A stretch of 64,000 nt of DNA from Ktedonobacterales bacterium. GTDB lineage: Bacteria > Chloroflexota > Ktedonobacteria > Ktedonobacterales > Ktedonobacteraceae. Every line of letters begins with the position of its first letter. Position 1 is the first letter of the stretch. Of the stretch, positions 1 through 8,668 are shown piece by piece. The stretch is taken from positions 1 through 64,000 of the forward strand of contig DAIDJF010000015.1 in assembly GCA_027451525.1 (NCBI GenBank), in the 5' to 3' direction. The position numbers and the translations under genes are program-made. The notes beneath the pieces were generated by a model. The model saw only the letters and a program-made list of their open reading frames with translations. It did no database searches and was not told where the DNA came from.

Positions 1-447
1 CAGGACGACCACGGACAGTGGGACCGGCCTCTGGACGCAGACTACGTTCAAGGCTCCTGTTTGCTCCTGCGCGCGTCCTTGGTTGAGACAGTTGGCTCTT
101 TTGATGAGAACTACTTCGTAGACTGGGAGGAAGTTGATCTCTGCCTGCGGGCGAAGAAGGCTGGATATCGTGTGTGTTATGAACCCCGTTCCGTCGTCTG
201 GCATCGCGGGACCCATGGAGATCAGCGGCTATAGTTCATACTCCGAAATGCTCCGTACTTCATGAAACAACATGCACACTGGTATCACTTCTTCACATTC
301 ACGCCGTTCTTTATAGCGAAGTCTCTTTACGCAATATTGCGCAGTCCTTCCAAGAACACTCGCACTGTCCTACGGGCTAATCGAGATGCCATTGGTCTTT
401 TTTTTTCAGCGCACCGGAGCATACATCTTGATCTTACACGCGTCTAG
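1..447 (+). pseudogene. Family 2 glycosyltransferase, 3' part, interrupted by an in-frame TAG
   Basis: Frame 1 is open from the window edge and reads as the C-terminal part of a GT2 glycosyltransferase: a GSCLLLRAS stretch, then FDENYFVDWEEVDLCLRAKK and an HRG motif near residue 70. A TAG at 232-234 interrupts it. The same frame then continues as FILRNAPYFMKQHAHWYHFF and runs to a stop at 447, which looks like the normal tail of such enzymes (RN...K/RHA...FF). I infer a nonsense mutation of a Tyr codon rather than a natural end. The 5' part lies outside the window. It is probably non-functional or truncated. Confidence 0.7.
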
Positions 448-722
448 CGATCCCGTGTCCATCTGTCTGGCGAGTTTTGGATGTTCCATCGATCTCTGAT
501 TTCGCTTGATCAGATGTGTGGAGTCCAGCATCATTGACGATTTTGTGATTGTTTTCATATGCGAGAATGAGATTATTAAGCACAGCGTTACTGCGAAGTC
601 TGCTCGGCGTTGACGCAGGAGAGGTGCGACGTCAGCCGTCGGCAATTGAATGGTCTGGGCTCCAGCTCGACAGCGGCTCATGAGCCGGGGATACCCAAAT
701 TCTGCGGGAGACTTGAGGTAGT
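448..722. other. Non-coding stretch between glycosyltransferase remnants
   Basis: I recognise no gene here. The minus-strand ORF crossing it shows no recognisable family and overlaps the start of the next remnant. The stretch ends in a plausible ribosome binding site (GAGG seven bases before the ATG at 723). Confidence 0.5.
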
Positions 723-850
723 ATGAATTCGTCTCCACTTGTTGCTGTGGTGGTGTTGCACTGGAAGGGACTGGAGGATACACAGGCGTGCATCCAGTCG
801 GTCTGCAGCATAACCTACACGAATGTCAACTGCATATTGGTACTTAACGG
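723..850 (+). pseudogene. N-terminal fragment of a family 2 glycosyltransferase
   Basis: A GAGG ribosome binding site precedes an ATG that starts a typical GT2 N-terminus (LVAVVVLHWKGLEDTQACIQ, then NCILVLNG, corresponding to the usual ILVDNGS). Resemblance stops at about residue 42, some 35 bases before the 3' end of the tmRNA gene on the other strand. The ORF continues to 1022 only as antisense of the tmRNA. The gene therefore looks cut at, or by recombination near, the tmRNA end. Together with the nonsense-mutated GT2 upstream it suggests a decaying glycan gene cluster. Confidence 0.7.
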
Positions 851-884
851 GCGGGTTTACGAGCTTGCTTCTAGCCATTGTAGA

Positions 885-1250
885 GGTGGAGATGAGGGAG
901 AGTCGAACTCCCTGTCCAAACGAACCTATCGGAGAATGTACTACAGGTTTAGTCGATGTTTTTCATTACACCCTAGACTCCCGTCGACAAGATTCTGTGG
1001 GTGCTGGCTCTCTAGTCTTTGATGACGATGAGAGAGCGGTGGTCGTCATCGCATCCTACGTTTTTGGCGCCCCTACCTGACCCCATAGGATAAAGTCAGA
1101 GGGACGACGCATCACTGGTTCTTAGGCAGCGAGAGCGTATTGTGTTGCTGGTTTGGCAACTATTGTTTGTCGGTTGTTTAACGAGAGTGCGTACCGACAC
1201 CTCGGCCTGCAATTCTTCAATCTGCGCGCCTGTCGAAACCCGACATCCCC
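885..1250 (-). ncRNA. ssrA: tmRNA (transfer-messenger RNA)
   Basis: On the minus strand the 5' end reads GGGGATGTCGGGTTTCGACA and the 3' end CAGGGAGTTCGACTCTCCCT followed by CATCTCCACC. The ends pair as a tRNA-like acceptor stem (GGGGATG with CATCTCC), and the T arm has a TTCGACT loop. In between, an ATAGTT resume context precedes a tag ORF GCC...TAA encoding AKPATQYALAA, with the usual ALAA ending. The length of about 366 nt is normal. The terminal CCA is not fully encoded (CC then T). tmRNA rescues stalled ribosomes and tags nascent chains for proteolysis. Confidence 0.96.
1122..1157 (-). other. tmRNA proteolysis-tag reading frame (AKPATQYALAA)
   Basis: GCC AAA CCA GCA ACA CAA TAC GCT CTC GCT GCC TAA on the minus strand. 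The resume codon GCC is preceded by ATAGTT, like the UAGUC context of E. coli tmRNA. With the alanine carried by the tmRNA, the added tag would be A-AKPATQYALAA. Confidence 0.92.
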
Positions 1251-1281
1251 AAAAGAATGTCACGCTCTATGACGTACATAG

Positions 1282-1310
1282 ATTGTAGCATATTACTTGA
1301 CAAATAGCAA
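1282..1310 (-). promoter_or_regulatory. Sigma-70-type promoter of ssrA
   Basis: Minus strand TTGCTA (1305-1310), 17 bases, TACAAT (1282-1287), about 32 bases before the mature tmRNA 5' end. The same hexamer pair and spacing recur at 62754-62782. Confidence 0.75.
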
Positions 1311-1349
1311 GACTTTAGAAGACTTGAAGACTTTTTCGGCAGAACTCTA

Positions 1350-1733
1350 TTAGAGATTCTGGATACGATTCAGAAAACGATCCAGGTGGACAATGAATCG
1401 CTCGTGTGTACCGTCACCAATTTTCTGCCGCTCGTCATACGCCTCTACCTTAAACACTAGGCGGCGTCCGTCTATCTCTGTCAATTCTGCAGTTGCACGC
1501 ACATTTTGCCCGATTGGCGTTGCTGCCAGATGGCGGATGTTGACGACCGTTCCGACCGTTACCTGACCTTCCTCTAGACCATCAACAACGGCCCGCCAGG
1601 CCGCATTTTCCATCAGTGCGATCATCATTGGTGTGCCAAATACTTCAACTCCGCCTGCACCAACAGCGGCAGCGGTGTTCTCATACACTACAACGGTGTT
1701 TGCTTCGCCAGTCATACCTACTTTTACTGCCAT
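1350..1733 (-). CDS. FlK-like hotdog thioesterase family protein
   Basis: A 127-residue protein with the features of the fluoroacetyl-CoA thioesterase-like (FlK) hotdog family: an early VYENTAAAVGAGGVEVFGTP segment, MMIALMENAA forming the hot-dog helix, then VTVGTVVNIRHLAATPIGQNV and a closing strand pair. The family hydrolyses acyl-CoA thioesters, and most members have unknown natural substrates. The length is normal. Start supported by GAGAGG seven bases upstream of the ATG. It lies upstream of ssrA on the same strand but has no obvious functional partner. Substrate cannot be inferred. Confidence 0.85.
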   Translation of the reverse strand: MAVKVGMTGEANTVVVYENTAAAVGAGGVEVFGTPMMIALMENAAWRAVVDGLEEGQVTVGTVVNIRHLAATPIGQNVRATAELTEIDGRRLVFKVEAYDERQKIGDGTHERFIVHLDRFLNRIQNL

Positions 1734-1923
1734 ATTTGAACCTCTCTTATAGTGTTCTCATTACTTTATAACAAAATTAATGAGAATGCTATTTCTTGTA
1801 CTTGTATGTGGGCGGCGTCTGTATGAAAGAATGATACGCTTTCTCTCTATGAGAGTTAGAATTGTCGGTGGTATGATAAAGACGCAATCTTGTTGACTGG
1901 TTAGGAGAGAATAAATAACGGTT

Positions 1924-2691
1924 ATGCAGAAGCATTTTCAGCGTGTGGCTCATCGTGGCGGAGCGCGTTTGGCTCCCGAAAATACTCTGGCGGCCTTTCG
2001 CAATGCGCTCACTCTTTCTATAGATGCGATTGAACTTGATGTACAAATGAGTAATGACGGCCATGCTATTGTCTTTCATGATGCGACTCTCGAACGGCTG
2101 ACCGATGGCACTGGTAATATATTAGATCGTGATTTTGCCTATCTTCGCTCTCTAGATGCGGCTGCCCACTTTTCTGGTGGATGGCCTCAGAAACAGCAAA
2201 TTCCAACCTTGCGTGAGGTACTTGGCCTGGCAAAAGCACGGGTGCGGGTCTATATTGAAATCAAGGCCAGCGAGCGCGAGGGCGTTTATGGGCAGTATCC
2301 AGGCATTGTTGATGCGGTTGTTAAAGAGGTGAGAGCGGCTCACATGCAAAGTCAGGTCTTAGTTATGTCGTTTGATTGGTCCGTTCTTACTCCCGTTGAT
2401 GCCTTAGAGCCACTGATAGAGACGGGCATGATTGTCGGTAAAACAGCATGGGAGCCACGCGAACAAGGGGTTGCATGGCTGGTTGAGCAGGCTAAAGCGC
2501 GGCATGTGCAATGGATCAATCTGGAACATACATTGTTTGATGAACGTCTGTTGGCAGTATTGCATGAGCAAGGTCTAAAACTGGGTCTGTGGACCGTGAA
2601 CAACCGTGAGGATTTACAACGCTTTGCGCGGGCGGGCGTTGATTCGTTAACCTCCGACCGCCCGGATTTATTTGCTGAACTGACTGAGTAG
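1924..2691 (+). CDS. Glycerophosphodiester phosphodiesterase
   Basis: A 255-residue cytoplasmic GDPD-family TIM barrel. The family signature is clear: HRGGARLAPENT near residues 9-20, ELDVQMSNDG near 38-47, FHD with the second catalytic His near 51, then YIEIK near 115 and WTVN near the C-terminus. These enzymes hydrolyse deacylated phospholipids such as glycerophosphocholine to glycerol-3-phosphate plus the alcohol. It is most like the cytosolic UgpQ type, since no signal peptide is seen. The ribosome binding site is weak (AGGAG about 17 bases upstream). It converges on the next gene with only four bases between the stops. Confidence 0.92.
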   Translation: MQKHFQRVAHRGGARLAPENTLAAFRNALTLSIDAIELDVQMSNDGHAIVFHDATLERLTDGTGNILDRDFAYLRSLDAAAHFSGGWPQKQQIPTLREVLGLAKARVRVYIEIKASEREGVYGQYPGIVDAVVKEVRAAHMQSQVLVMSFDWSVLTPVDALEPLIETGMIVGKTAWEPREQGVAWLVEQAKARHVQWINLEHTLFDERLLAVLHEQGLKLGLWTVNNREDLQRFARAGVDSLTSDRPDLFAELTE

Positions 2692-2695
2692 ATGC

Positions 2696-3976
2696 CTATT
2701 GAAGCGTTGGGCTTGTGACGGCTTTTAATGTGCGTGACCAGAGATGGGTGCCATTATCCATATTTACCGCATCAATAGTCGAGGGGGTTGTAGCAAAACA
2801 GCTATTGGAGTTTCCTGCGGTCGCCGCGTATACCACGCTGTTCGCTACTAGTAACTCTGTTTCATTGATAGGTGTATGCCAGAGTGTTGTGCCATCACTG
2901 ATGCGATGCGCTTCTAGCGTGCTACTGGAGAGCAGGTAGACAGTAGTATCGGTGGCGGCCAATGAGACGCCCTTATCGCTCACAGGTGTGTCCCATAGTG
3001 GCTTCCCGGTGCTACTATTGAGCACGTATAGATGATTCTGGTAGCTATTGGGGATGGGATGAACTGCATGTTCCTGAGGGCCGAGGTAGAGAACGCCATT
3101 GCCGATACTCAATTGATAGGGCTGGTCTGTGGTAGGGGTGGCCCACTGCCAGAGTTGTGTCCCATCGCTCGCGCGTAAGGCGTAGACTGTATCAGAGACA
3201 AACTGTCCATTAGCAAGATGATCAGCCATAGCATAAACGATACCATTATTAAGGAGCATACTGTTGCCACTTTTGGGAAAACGCCAGAGTACGCTACCAT
3301 TGCTGGCGCGCAGAGCATAAATCTGGTCCGATTTGAGGTAAACAACGCCATTGGAAATGTCCATCACAAGGTTATTCTCTCCACCTGGGGAAGCACCTGT
3401 GTTGTATTGCCACACCTGTGTACCATCGCTAATTTTCAATGCGCGCGCAAGCCCATAGTCTGAAGCGACGTAGACAAGACCATTAGCGACTTGAATACTG
3501 TGTGGTGGCACGTTCATATCTATCGTCTGCTGCCATAGTTGCTTGCCTGTGCTGGCGTCGAGTGCAATCAGTAATGGGGTTGGGTTCACCGACTCGACGA
3601 AAACCATGCTGGATGTTGCCGCGATGAAAAAAACGTTTGATGTATGCCAGATCTGTTGGCCTGTATCTGGCTGTAGTGCGTAGATGTTATTAGAACCGTT
3701 GGCATAAACAGCATCTGGCAGAACGTTGAGCTGATTTGCACTATATTGCCATTGGCTTGTTCCGTTGCTGGCTTGTAAGGCATAGATTGAACTTGTGTAA
3801 CTTGCCTGCATGAGAAGTGTTCCATTTACCTGTGCCAGATGCGGGTTTGGGTCGGGCGGTGCAATTGTACAATAATCTGTTGGGGGTGTTGTACTACAAG
3901 CTGAGAAGCAAGCGGCTACCATGATTATCAGCAAGAGTATACTCTTACGAGGAGATCGGTAGAAGTGGAGAGGCAT
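2696..3976 (-). CDS. PQQ-type beta-propeller repeat lipoprotein
   Basis: A secreted lipoprotein of about 426 residues. A lipobox (FSAC) follows the N-terminal hydrophobic segment, and the rest is a series of repeats of the form YALxxxxGxxxWQ (for example IYALQASNGTSQWQYS, VYALRASDGTQLWQWA), as in BamB and PQQ-dehydrogenase propellers. No dehydrogenase catalytic residues are evident, so a binding or scaffold role is likelier than an enzyme. The ORF can begin at 4000, but AAGGAG eight bases before the ATG at 3976 supports the shorter form. It is divergent from the glycosyltransferase operon. Confidence 0.85.
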   Translation of the reverse strand: MPLHFYRSPRKSILLLIIMVAACFSACSTTPPTDYCTIAPPDPNPHLAQVNGTLLMQASYTSSIYALQASNGTSQWQYSANQLNVLPDAVYANGSNNIYALQPDTGQQIWHTSNVFFIAATSSMVFVESVNPTPLLIALDASTGKQLWQQTIDMNVPPHSIQVANGLVYVASDYGLARALKISDGTQVWQYNTGASPGGENNLVMDISNGVVYLKSDQIYALRASNGSVLWRFPKSGNSMLLNNGIVYAMADHLANGQFVSDTVYALRASDGTQLWQWATPTTDQPYQLSIGNGVLYLGPQEHAVHPIPNSYQNHLYVLNSSTGKPLWDTPVSDKGVSLAATDTTVYLLSSSTLEAHRISDGTTLWHTPINETELLVANSVVYAATAGNSNSCFATTPSTIDAVNMDNGTHLWSRTLKAVTSPTLQ

Positions 3977-4000
3977 ATATACACTCCTTGTTAGCTCCAT

Positions 4001-4304
4001 ATCTATTTTGAATTCACTATACTCTGATGCTCTGCAAGGTAAACGTCCATGGCACAGAATTTAGCTGGTTAGTTTGAATATTGAGATGCAGGCAGATGGG
4101 CAATGAGCGCGCAAACGAGAGAAAAAAGTAGTTCTCTTGTATAGGAATGTGTCTCTTTCTCTCGTCTATACGTTGTATTAAGAAGAAAAATCGGTAAAGG
4201 TACTGCATAGTACGGAAATATTGATGATATATGCTATAATTGCGCCAAATCATAGGTTGCTATTATAAACAGCCTTTCATTTTGTTATCAGCGGAGAAAC
4301 ATGT
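4001..4304. promoter_or_regulatory. Divergent intergenic region with a -10 element
   Basis: About 300 bases between the propeller lipoprotein and the GT2 operon. TATAAT at 4235-4240 is a good -10 for the operon on the plus strand. I see no convincing -35. No other feature recognised. Confidence 0.5.
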
Positions 4305-5309
4305 ATGCAACAAACGCCTATTAGAGCAACGGACCCTGAGATATTGACTCCTGTATCATCAGCGCAAGATATCGCAATAACGATTGTTGTACCTGTGATG
4401 AATGAACAGCAGAATGTACGTCTCCTCTATGAAAAATTATCTGCTCAGTTAAATATGCTTGACAAGAGCTATGAAGTGGTTTTTGTAGATGATGGAAGTA
4501 CAGATAATACTTTCGCAGAATTAAAGAAACTGTATGAGGAAAATAGTGGTCGTGTGCGCGTGATCCGTTTCCGTCGTAATTTTGGCAAGACGCCAGCATT
4601 GGTAGCAGGTTTTAGTCGCGCGCGCGGACAAGTAGTATTTACAATGGATGGGGATTTGCAAGATGACCCAGAAGAGATCCCGCATTTTCTGGAGAAATTG
4701 GATGAGGGGTATGATCTGGTAACAGGTTGGAAGTTTCCTCGCCTCGACCCAATCTCAAAGACATTTCCATCGCGTATTTTTAACTCGCTGGTAAGCTCAG
4801 CGACTGGTGTCCATCTGCATGATATCAACAATGGTTTTAAGGCATATCGTCGAGAAATTATCGAAGATACCCACTTAAAACTATATGGAGAATTTCATCG
4901 TTTCGTGCCAGTGATGGCCCATTGGCGGGGTTATCGGGTAGCAGAAATTAAGGTGCGCCACCATCCGCGTCGTTTTGGTGTCTCAAAGTTTGGAGCGCGT
5001 CGTTTTGCGCGTGGTTTGATTGATCTTTTGAACGTACTTTTCCTCACCTCGTTCTTGCGTACTCCATTGCGCCTCTTCGGGCCTCTTGGTTTCTGGACGC
5101 TTTTATTAGGTATTCTTGTGGATATATTTGTGGTCGGGCGCAGTATTTTTGCCCATTTGCCAATTCATAATCAGCCATTGTTGTTTGTTGGCATTCTCTT
5201 GATGATTTTCGGTGTCCAATTCATTCTGACAGGTTTGCAAAGCGAGATGATCCGTCACTATGCATTCCAGCCCGGAGAAGAATATAGTATCAGGCAGGAA
5301 CTCGAATAG
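4305..5309 (+). CDS. Family 2 glycosyltransferase, polyprenyl-phosphate sugar transferase type (DPM1/GtrB-like)
   Basis: 334 residues. A GT-A domain at about 25-245 has VVPVMNEQQN, VDDGST at 61-66 and the metal-binding DGDLQDDPEEIP from residue 115. Two transmembrane segments follow at about 255-285 and 295-320. This architecture is that of enzymes that move a sugar from a nucleotide donor to a polyprenyl phosphate at the inner membrane face. Start: GGAG eight bases before the ATG. The next gene starts directly after its stop, and two further membrane genes follow, consistent with a lipid-linked glycan pathway. The sugar is not predictable. Confidence 0.88.
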   Translation: MQQTPIRATDPEILTPVSSAQDIAITIVVPVMNEQQNVRLLYEKLSAQLNMLDKSYEVVFVDDGSTDNTFAELKKLYEENSGRVRVIRFRRNFGKTPALVAGFSRARGQVVFTMDGDLQDDPEEIPHFLEKLDEGYDLVTGWKFPRLDPISKTFPSRIFNSLVSSATGVHLHDINNGFKAYRREIIEDTHLKLYGEFHRFVPVMAHWRGYRVAEIKVRHHPRRFGVSKFGARRFARGLIDLLNVLFLTSFLRTPLRLFGPLGFWTLLLGILVDIFVVGRSIFAHLPIHNQPLLFVGILLMIFGVQFILTGLQSEMIRHYAFQPGEEYSIRQELE

Positions 5310-6341
5310 ATGCAACGCGCTACATTGATCAAGGTTGGAAAACGGGTAGTGCAGATTGGTTTACCTGTTGTTGTGCTCATCTTTTTTGTCATTTTTATCC
5401 AAAAGAATTGGTCACAGCTTACAGTGAAATCATTTCAGTGGAATCCCTGGTTACTCGTACTCTCATTTGTGGGTTTTTTGGTGCAGACGCTTTCCTATGG
5501 AGTTATCTGGCGGGCTATCTTAGCTCGCCTTGGCTACCATCTTGGTTTTCGGAACGCCTTGCGCATTTATCTGGCATCAGAGTTTGTGCGCTATATCCCT
5601 GGCAATGTTTGGCATGTCCTCACACGAGTACTGTGGGCAGGGCAGTACAAAATTCCACGCTCTGTTGCGTTTGCCAGCATGGTGATTGAACTGGTCACGA
5701 AACTCGCCGCAGGTGTGTTTGTGTTCGCGCTAAGCCTTATCTTTTGGGGAAATCTGGGGGCAGTGCAAGCACTAGCCGTCGGTGCGCCTCTTCTTATCGG
5801 GTTGGGTGTTGTATTGATGGTTGCTTTGCTGATTGGTTTGCATCCACGTATCTTGCAAGGGGTGCTGGGTTGGGGACTGCGTCTCTTAAAACGGGAACCA
5901 ATTGTTATCGCTCTACGCTATCGCGATATTCTGGTTATATTGTTGTATTGGTGTATTAGTTGGTTGATTGCGGGCGTGGCATTCTATGTCCTGGTTATGG
6001 CTCTTTGGTCGCATGTTCCCCTTATTGCGCTGCCGATCTGTATGGGTATCTACGCGCTTGCTTGGGATATTGGTTTCTTGTCGTTTATTACTCCCAGTGG
6101 CCTCGGTTTTCGCGAAGGGGCGATTGCTGGTCTTTTCAAGCTTGCGTTGCCGATTTTCCCTGTTGCGCTTGTCACGATTATTGCCATCCTATCTCGTCTC
6201 GTATCGACTCTTGCTGAACTCGTCTGTGTAAGTTTGGCTTACCTCAGTGGTGGGCGGCAGGTACGAGAGGTGCAGCAGATGCGTGAAGAACAACACGCAG
6301 TTGTTGCGAAATCGGTAGGGGATAGTTCACAAGGAGTCTAG
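5310..6341 (+). CDS. Flippase-like integral membrane protein (LPG synthase transmembrane-domain family)
   Basis: A 343-residue polytopic membrane protein of the lysylphosphatidylglycerol-synthase TM / UPF0104 family, with about eight hydrophobic segments. Family hallmarks include ASEFVRYIPGNVWHV near residues 90-104 and FITPSGLGFREGA near 256-268. The family includes the membrane half of MprF without its aminoacyl-transferase domain, so a lipid or lipid-linked sugar transport role is plausible but not shown. The ATG directly follows the stop of the upstream GT2, so the two are probably translationally coupled. Confidence 0.85.
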   Translation: MQRATLIKVGKRVVQIGLPVVVLIFFVIFIQKNWSQLTVKSFQWNPWLLVLSFVGFLVQTLSYGVIWRAILARLGYHLGFRNALRIYLASEFVRYIPGNVWHVLTRVLWAGQYKIPRSVAFASMVIELVTKLAAGVFVFALSLIFWGNLGAVQALAVGAPLLIGLGVVLMVALLIGLHPRILQGVLGWGLRLLKREPIVIALRYRDILVILLYWCISWLIAGVAFYVLVMALWSHVPLIALPICMGIYALAWDIGFLSFITPSGLGFREGAIAGLFKLALPIFPVALVTIIAILSRLVSTLAELVCVSLAYLSGGRQVREVQQMREEQHAVVAKSVGDSSQGV

Positions 6342-6344
6342 TAG

Positions 6345-8603
6345 ATGAACAGCGTATCCTGGCGGAAACGTTTTTCTGTCTTGCTCAATCGCTTGTATCT
6401 GTATCCTGCACCTGAGTCGCTTCCGCACACACGGCGTTTTTGGATCGCCATGAGTATTGTTGCGCTTGCTGCTGCATTGTTTTCAGGCTTTTTCATTGTC
6501 TATCTCACCGGGTTGCAAAGTGCCTATCTTACGCACGCGGAAGATTTGGGCATTATGGACCAGGCGATGTGGAACACAGTACATGGCAATTTGTTACATC
6601 AAACGATTTGTAACATTCTAAATGACACCAATTGTTATAACTCTCAAGGGATTGTACGTTTTGCTATTCACTTTGAACCGATTTTGTTTTTGATACTGCC
6701 ATTTTACGCGCTTTTCCCTAGCACGAATACGTTAGTGATATTGCAGACGATTGTTGTTGCCTGTGGTGCATTTCCGGCGTTCTGGTTGGCGCGCTTGCGT
6801 TTGCGCAACGAGTGGGCCGCAGTTGCCATTGCACTGTTATATCTCTTCTATCCCGCTCAACAGGAGGCAACATTTTTCGATTTTCATGCTGTAACGCTGA
6901 CTGCAGCGTTCCTCCTATTTGTGTTGTATTTCATGTACACGCGCCGAACTGTCTGGATGATTGTCTTCGCCATCCTTGCCATGGGATGTAAGGAAGAAAT
7001 ACCGGCTGTTGTGGCGATTTATGGCCTGTGGTCTGTTATTTTCCAACGGCGCGTGAAAAGCGGATTTGCGCTAGTTGGGTTGGGAATTGTGGGAACGGGC
7101 GTTGCGCTCTATCTTACGCATGTATTTAGTCCGTTGGGCCACTCTTTGCTCGCGGGGCGTTTTTCCTCGTTAGGAAATAGCCCGACACAGGTCGCGCTGA
7201 CATTGCTCAAACATCCAGGTGCGGACTTCCGCAATTATATTCTGGAGCCGAACCATCTAAATTACTTGCGCACGCTTTTTGCGCCATCAGGCTTTCTGGC
7301 GTTGTTAGCTCCTTGGGTCTTGCTTCTGGCAGTGCCCACGCTGGGTTTGAATATGCTAAGCAGCGATGCGCAGATGTATAGCGGCATGTTTCAGTACAAT
7401 GCAGAGATTGTGCCTGTGTTGATCTTTGCGACGATAGAGGCACTGGTTGTGATCCTCTGGCTTGTGAATCTGCTGGTGGCTCGTTTTCAGCGTCCGCGTA
7501 CAATGCCTGCCGAGAGTGGTACAAATGTGGTGTTGCTCTCTTCAGAGAAGCAAGGGCGTAGAAGTTTGGCCTATGTGCTTCATATTGCCCTGTTGGTATT
7601 GCTTTCCTGCTACCTTTTGATCAATGTTGTGCGTATTGATACCCTACGTGGTCATATGCCGTTTTCCTCTGGTTTTCAGTGGCCGCAGGTGACAGCCCAT
7701 GACGCATTAGCACAACACTTTGTAGACTTGATCCCACAAGGTGCCTCTGTTTCAGCGCAGTCAAGTCTGGCTCCGCACGTAAGTGAGCGCAAAGAGATTT
7801 ATATGTTTCCTTATGGCGTGGGCCTCTATGGAAGCAAAAAGCTGGCTGACTATGTTTGGGTTGATGTAACGAGCGATATCTATCCATATTTTAGTTCGTA
7901 TTATTACATTCATGACGTGAAATTGCTCTTGATTAATGGTAATTATGGGATAGTGGCGGCACAGGATGGCTACATTCTACTTAAGCATGGTTTGCCATCC
8001 TCGGGAGTCTCGTCATATTCGCTGACACGTCCCGGTGGGATGGACCCAGCGTTTGTGTTGCCAAATTTGCCCACGCAATTTTGTTCATTTGTACAGGCAA
8101 CGCCACAGGATGTAAGAAATCCATTAAATGCGGTATTTACTGACCCTCAGCAGCCTGGTTCATCAATGTCACTGGTTGGTTTCCGTATCAATACGCTTTA
8201 TCAATTTAGCAAGAGTGCTGGATATATGACGGTTACGACATATTGGAAGGTCGAAAATCCGATCAGCCAGCCTTTGCAACCAGCGGTATTTTTGGTAGGC
8301 AGTGACGGCAAGGATTATCTGGTAAGTACAGATTTTCCAGCTTCATTCTGGTGTCAAACGAATATCTGGAAGCCCGGGGCAATAATGGCTTTGACAACAC
8401 GTGTTTTTGGCTTGCAGGCAAGTAATATTCCTACAGGAGTAGCAAAAATGGCTATAGCTCTTGTGCCTATGATACAGTCATCTGATACAATGTCCTATAT
8501 ACGGAAGAGTCTTCCTGCACATGTAGCGAGTGGAGCTGCACAAGTAGTCTCGACGAAAACTGCAACGATGGTAGAAATCGCACCCTTGCAAATTATCCCG
8601 TAG
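6345..8603 (+). CDS. DUF2079 domain multi-spanning membrane protein
   Basis: A 752-residue membrane protein. After a first transmembrane segment (about 30-55) it carries the DUF2079 hallmark AEDLGIMDQAMWNTVHGN near residues 65-85, then FAIHFEPILFLILPFYALFP and FYPAQQEATFFDFHAVTL. These are typical of this GT-C-like family. Many transmembrane helices to about residue 440 are followed by a long, probably external C-terminal domain. Start: AAGGAG eight bases before the ATG, three bases after the previous stop. With the GT2 and flippase-like genes it suggests use of lipid-linked sugars outside the membrane. That role is inferred. Confidence 0.85.
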   Translation: MNSVSWRKRFSVLLNRLYLYPAPESLPHTRRFWIAMSIVALAAALFSGFFIVYLTGLQSAYLTHAEDLGIMDQAMWNTVHGNLLHQTICNILNDTNCYNSQGIVRFAIHFEPILFLILPFYALFPSTNTLVILQTIVVACGAFPAFWLARLRLRNEWAAVAIALLYLFYPAQQEATFFDFHAVTLTAAFLLFVLYFMYTRRTVWMIVFAILAMGCKEEIPAVVAIYGLWSVIFQRRVKSGFALVGLGIVGTGVALYLTHVFSPLGHSLLAGRFSSLGNSPTQVALTLLKHPGADFRNYILEPNHLNYLRTLFAPSGFLALLAPWVLLLAVPTLGLNMLSSDAQMYSGMFQYNAEIVPVLIFATIEALVVILWLVNLLVARFQRPRTMPAESGTNVVLLSSEKQGRRSLAYVLHIALLVLLSCYLLINVVRIDTLRGHMPFSSGFQWPQVTAHDALAQHFVDLIPQGASVSAQSSLAPHVSERKEIYMFPYGVGLYGSKKLADYVWVDVTSDIYPYFSSYYYIHDVKLLLINGNYGIVAAQDGYILLKHGLPSSGVSSYSLTRPGGMDPAFVLPNLPTQFCSFVQATPQDVRNPLNAVFTDPQQPGSSMSLVGFRINTLYQFSKSAGYMTVTTYWKVENPISQPLQPAVFLVGSDGKDYLVSTDFPASFWCQTNIWKPGAIMALTTRVFGLQASNIPTGVAKMAIALVPMIQSSDTMSYIRKSLPAHVASGAAQVVSTKTATMVEIAPLQIIP

Positions 8604-8668
8604 GTGTTGGAGGAGACGAAGATGAGAGATGTCTTTGTAGTCGATAGAGAACGAAGGAGCATGTAGTG

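Noticed and set aside
406-783. Minus-strand ORF of 125 codons across the glycosyltransferase remnants
   Set aside because: It is antisense to the GT2 fragment and has no family-like features.
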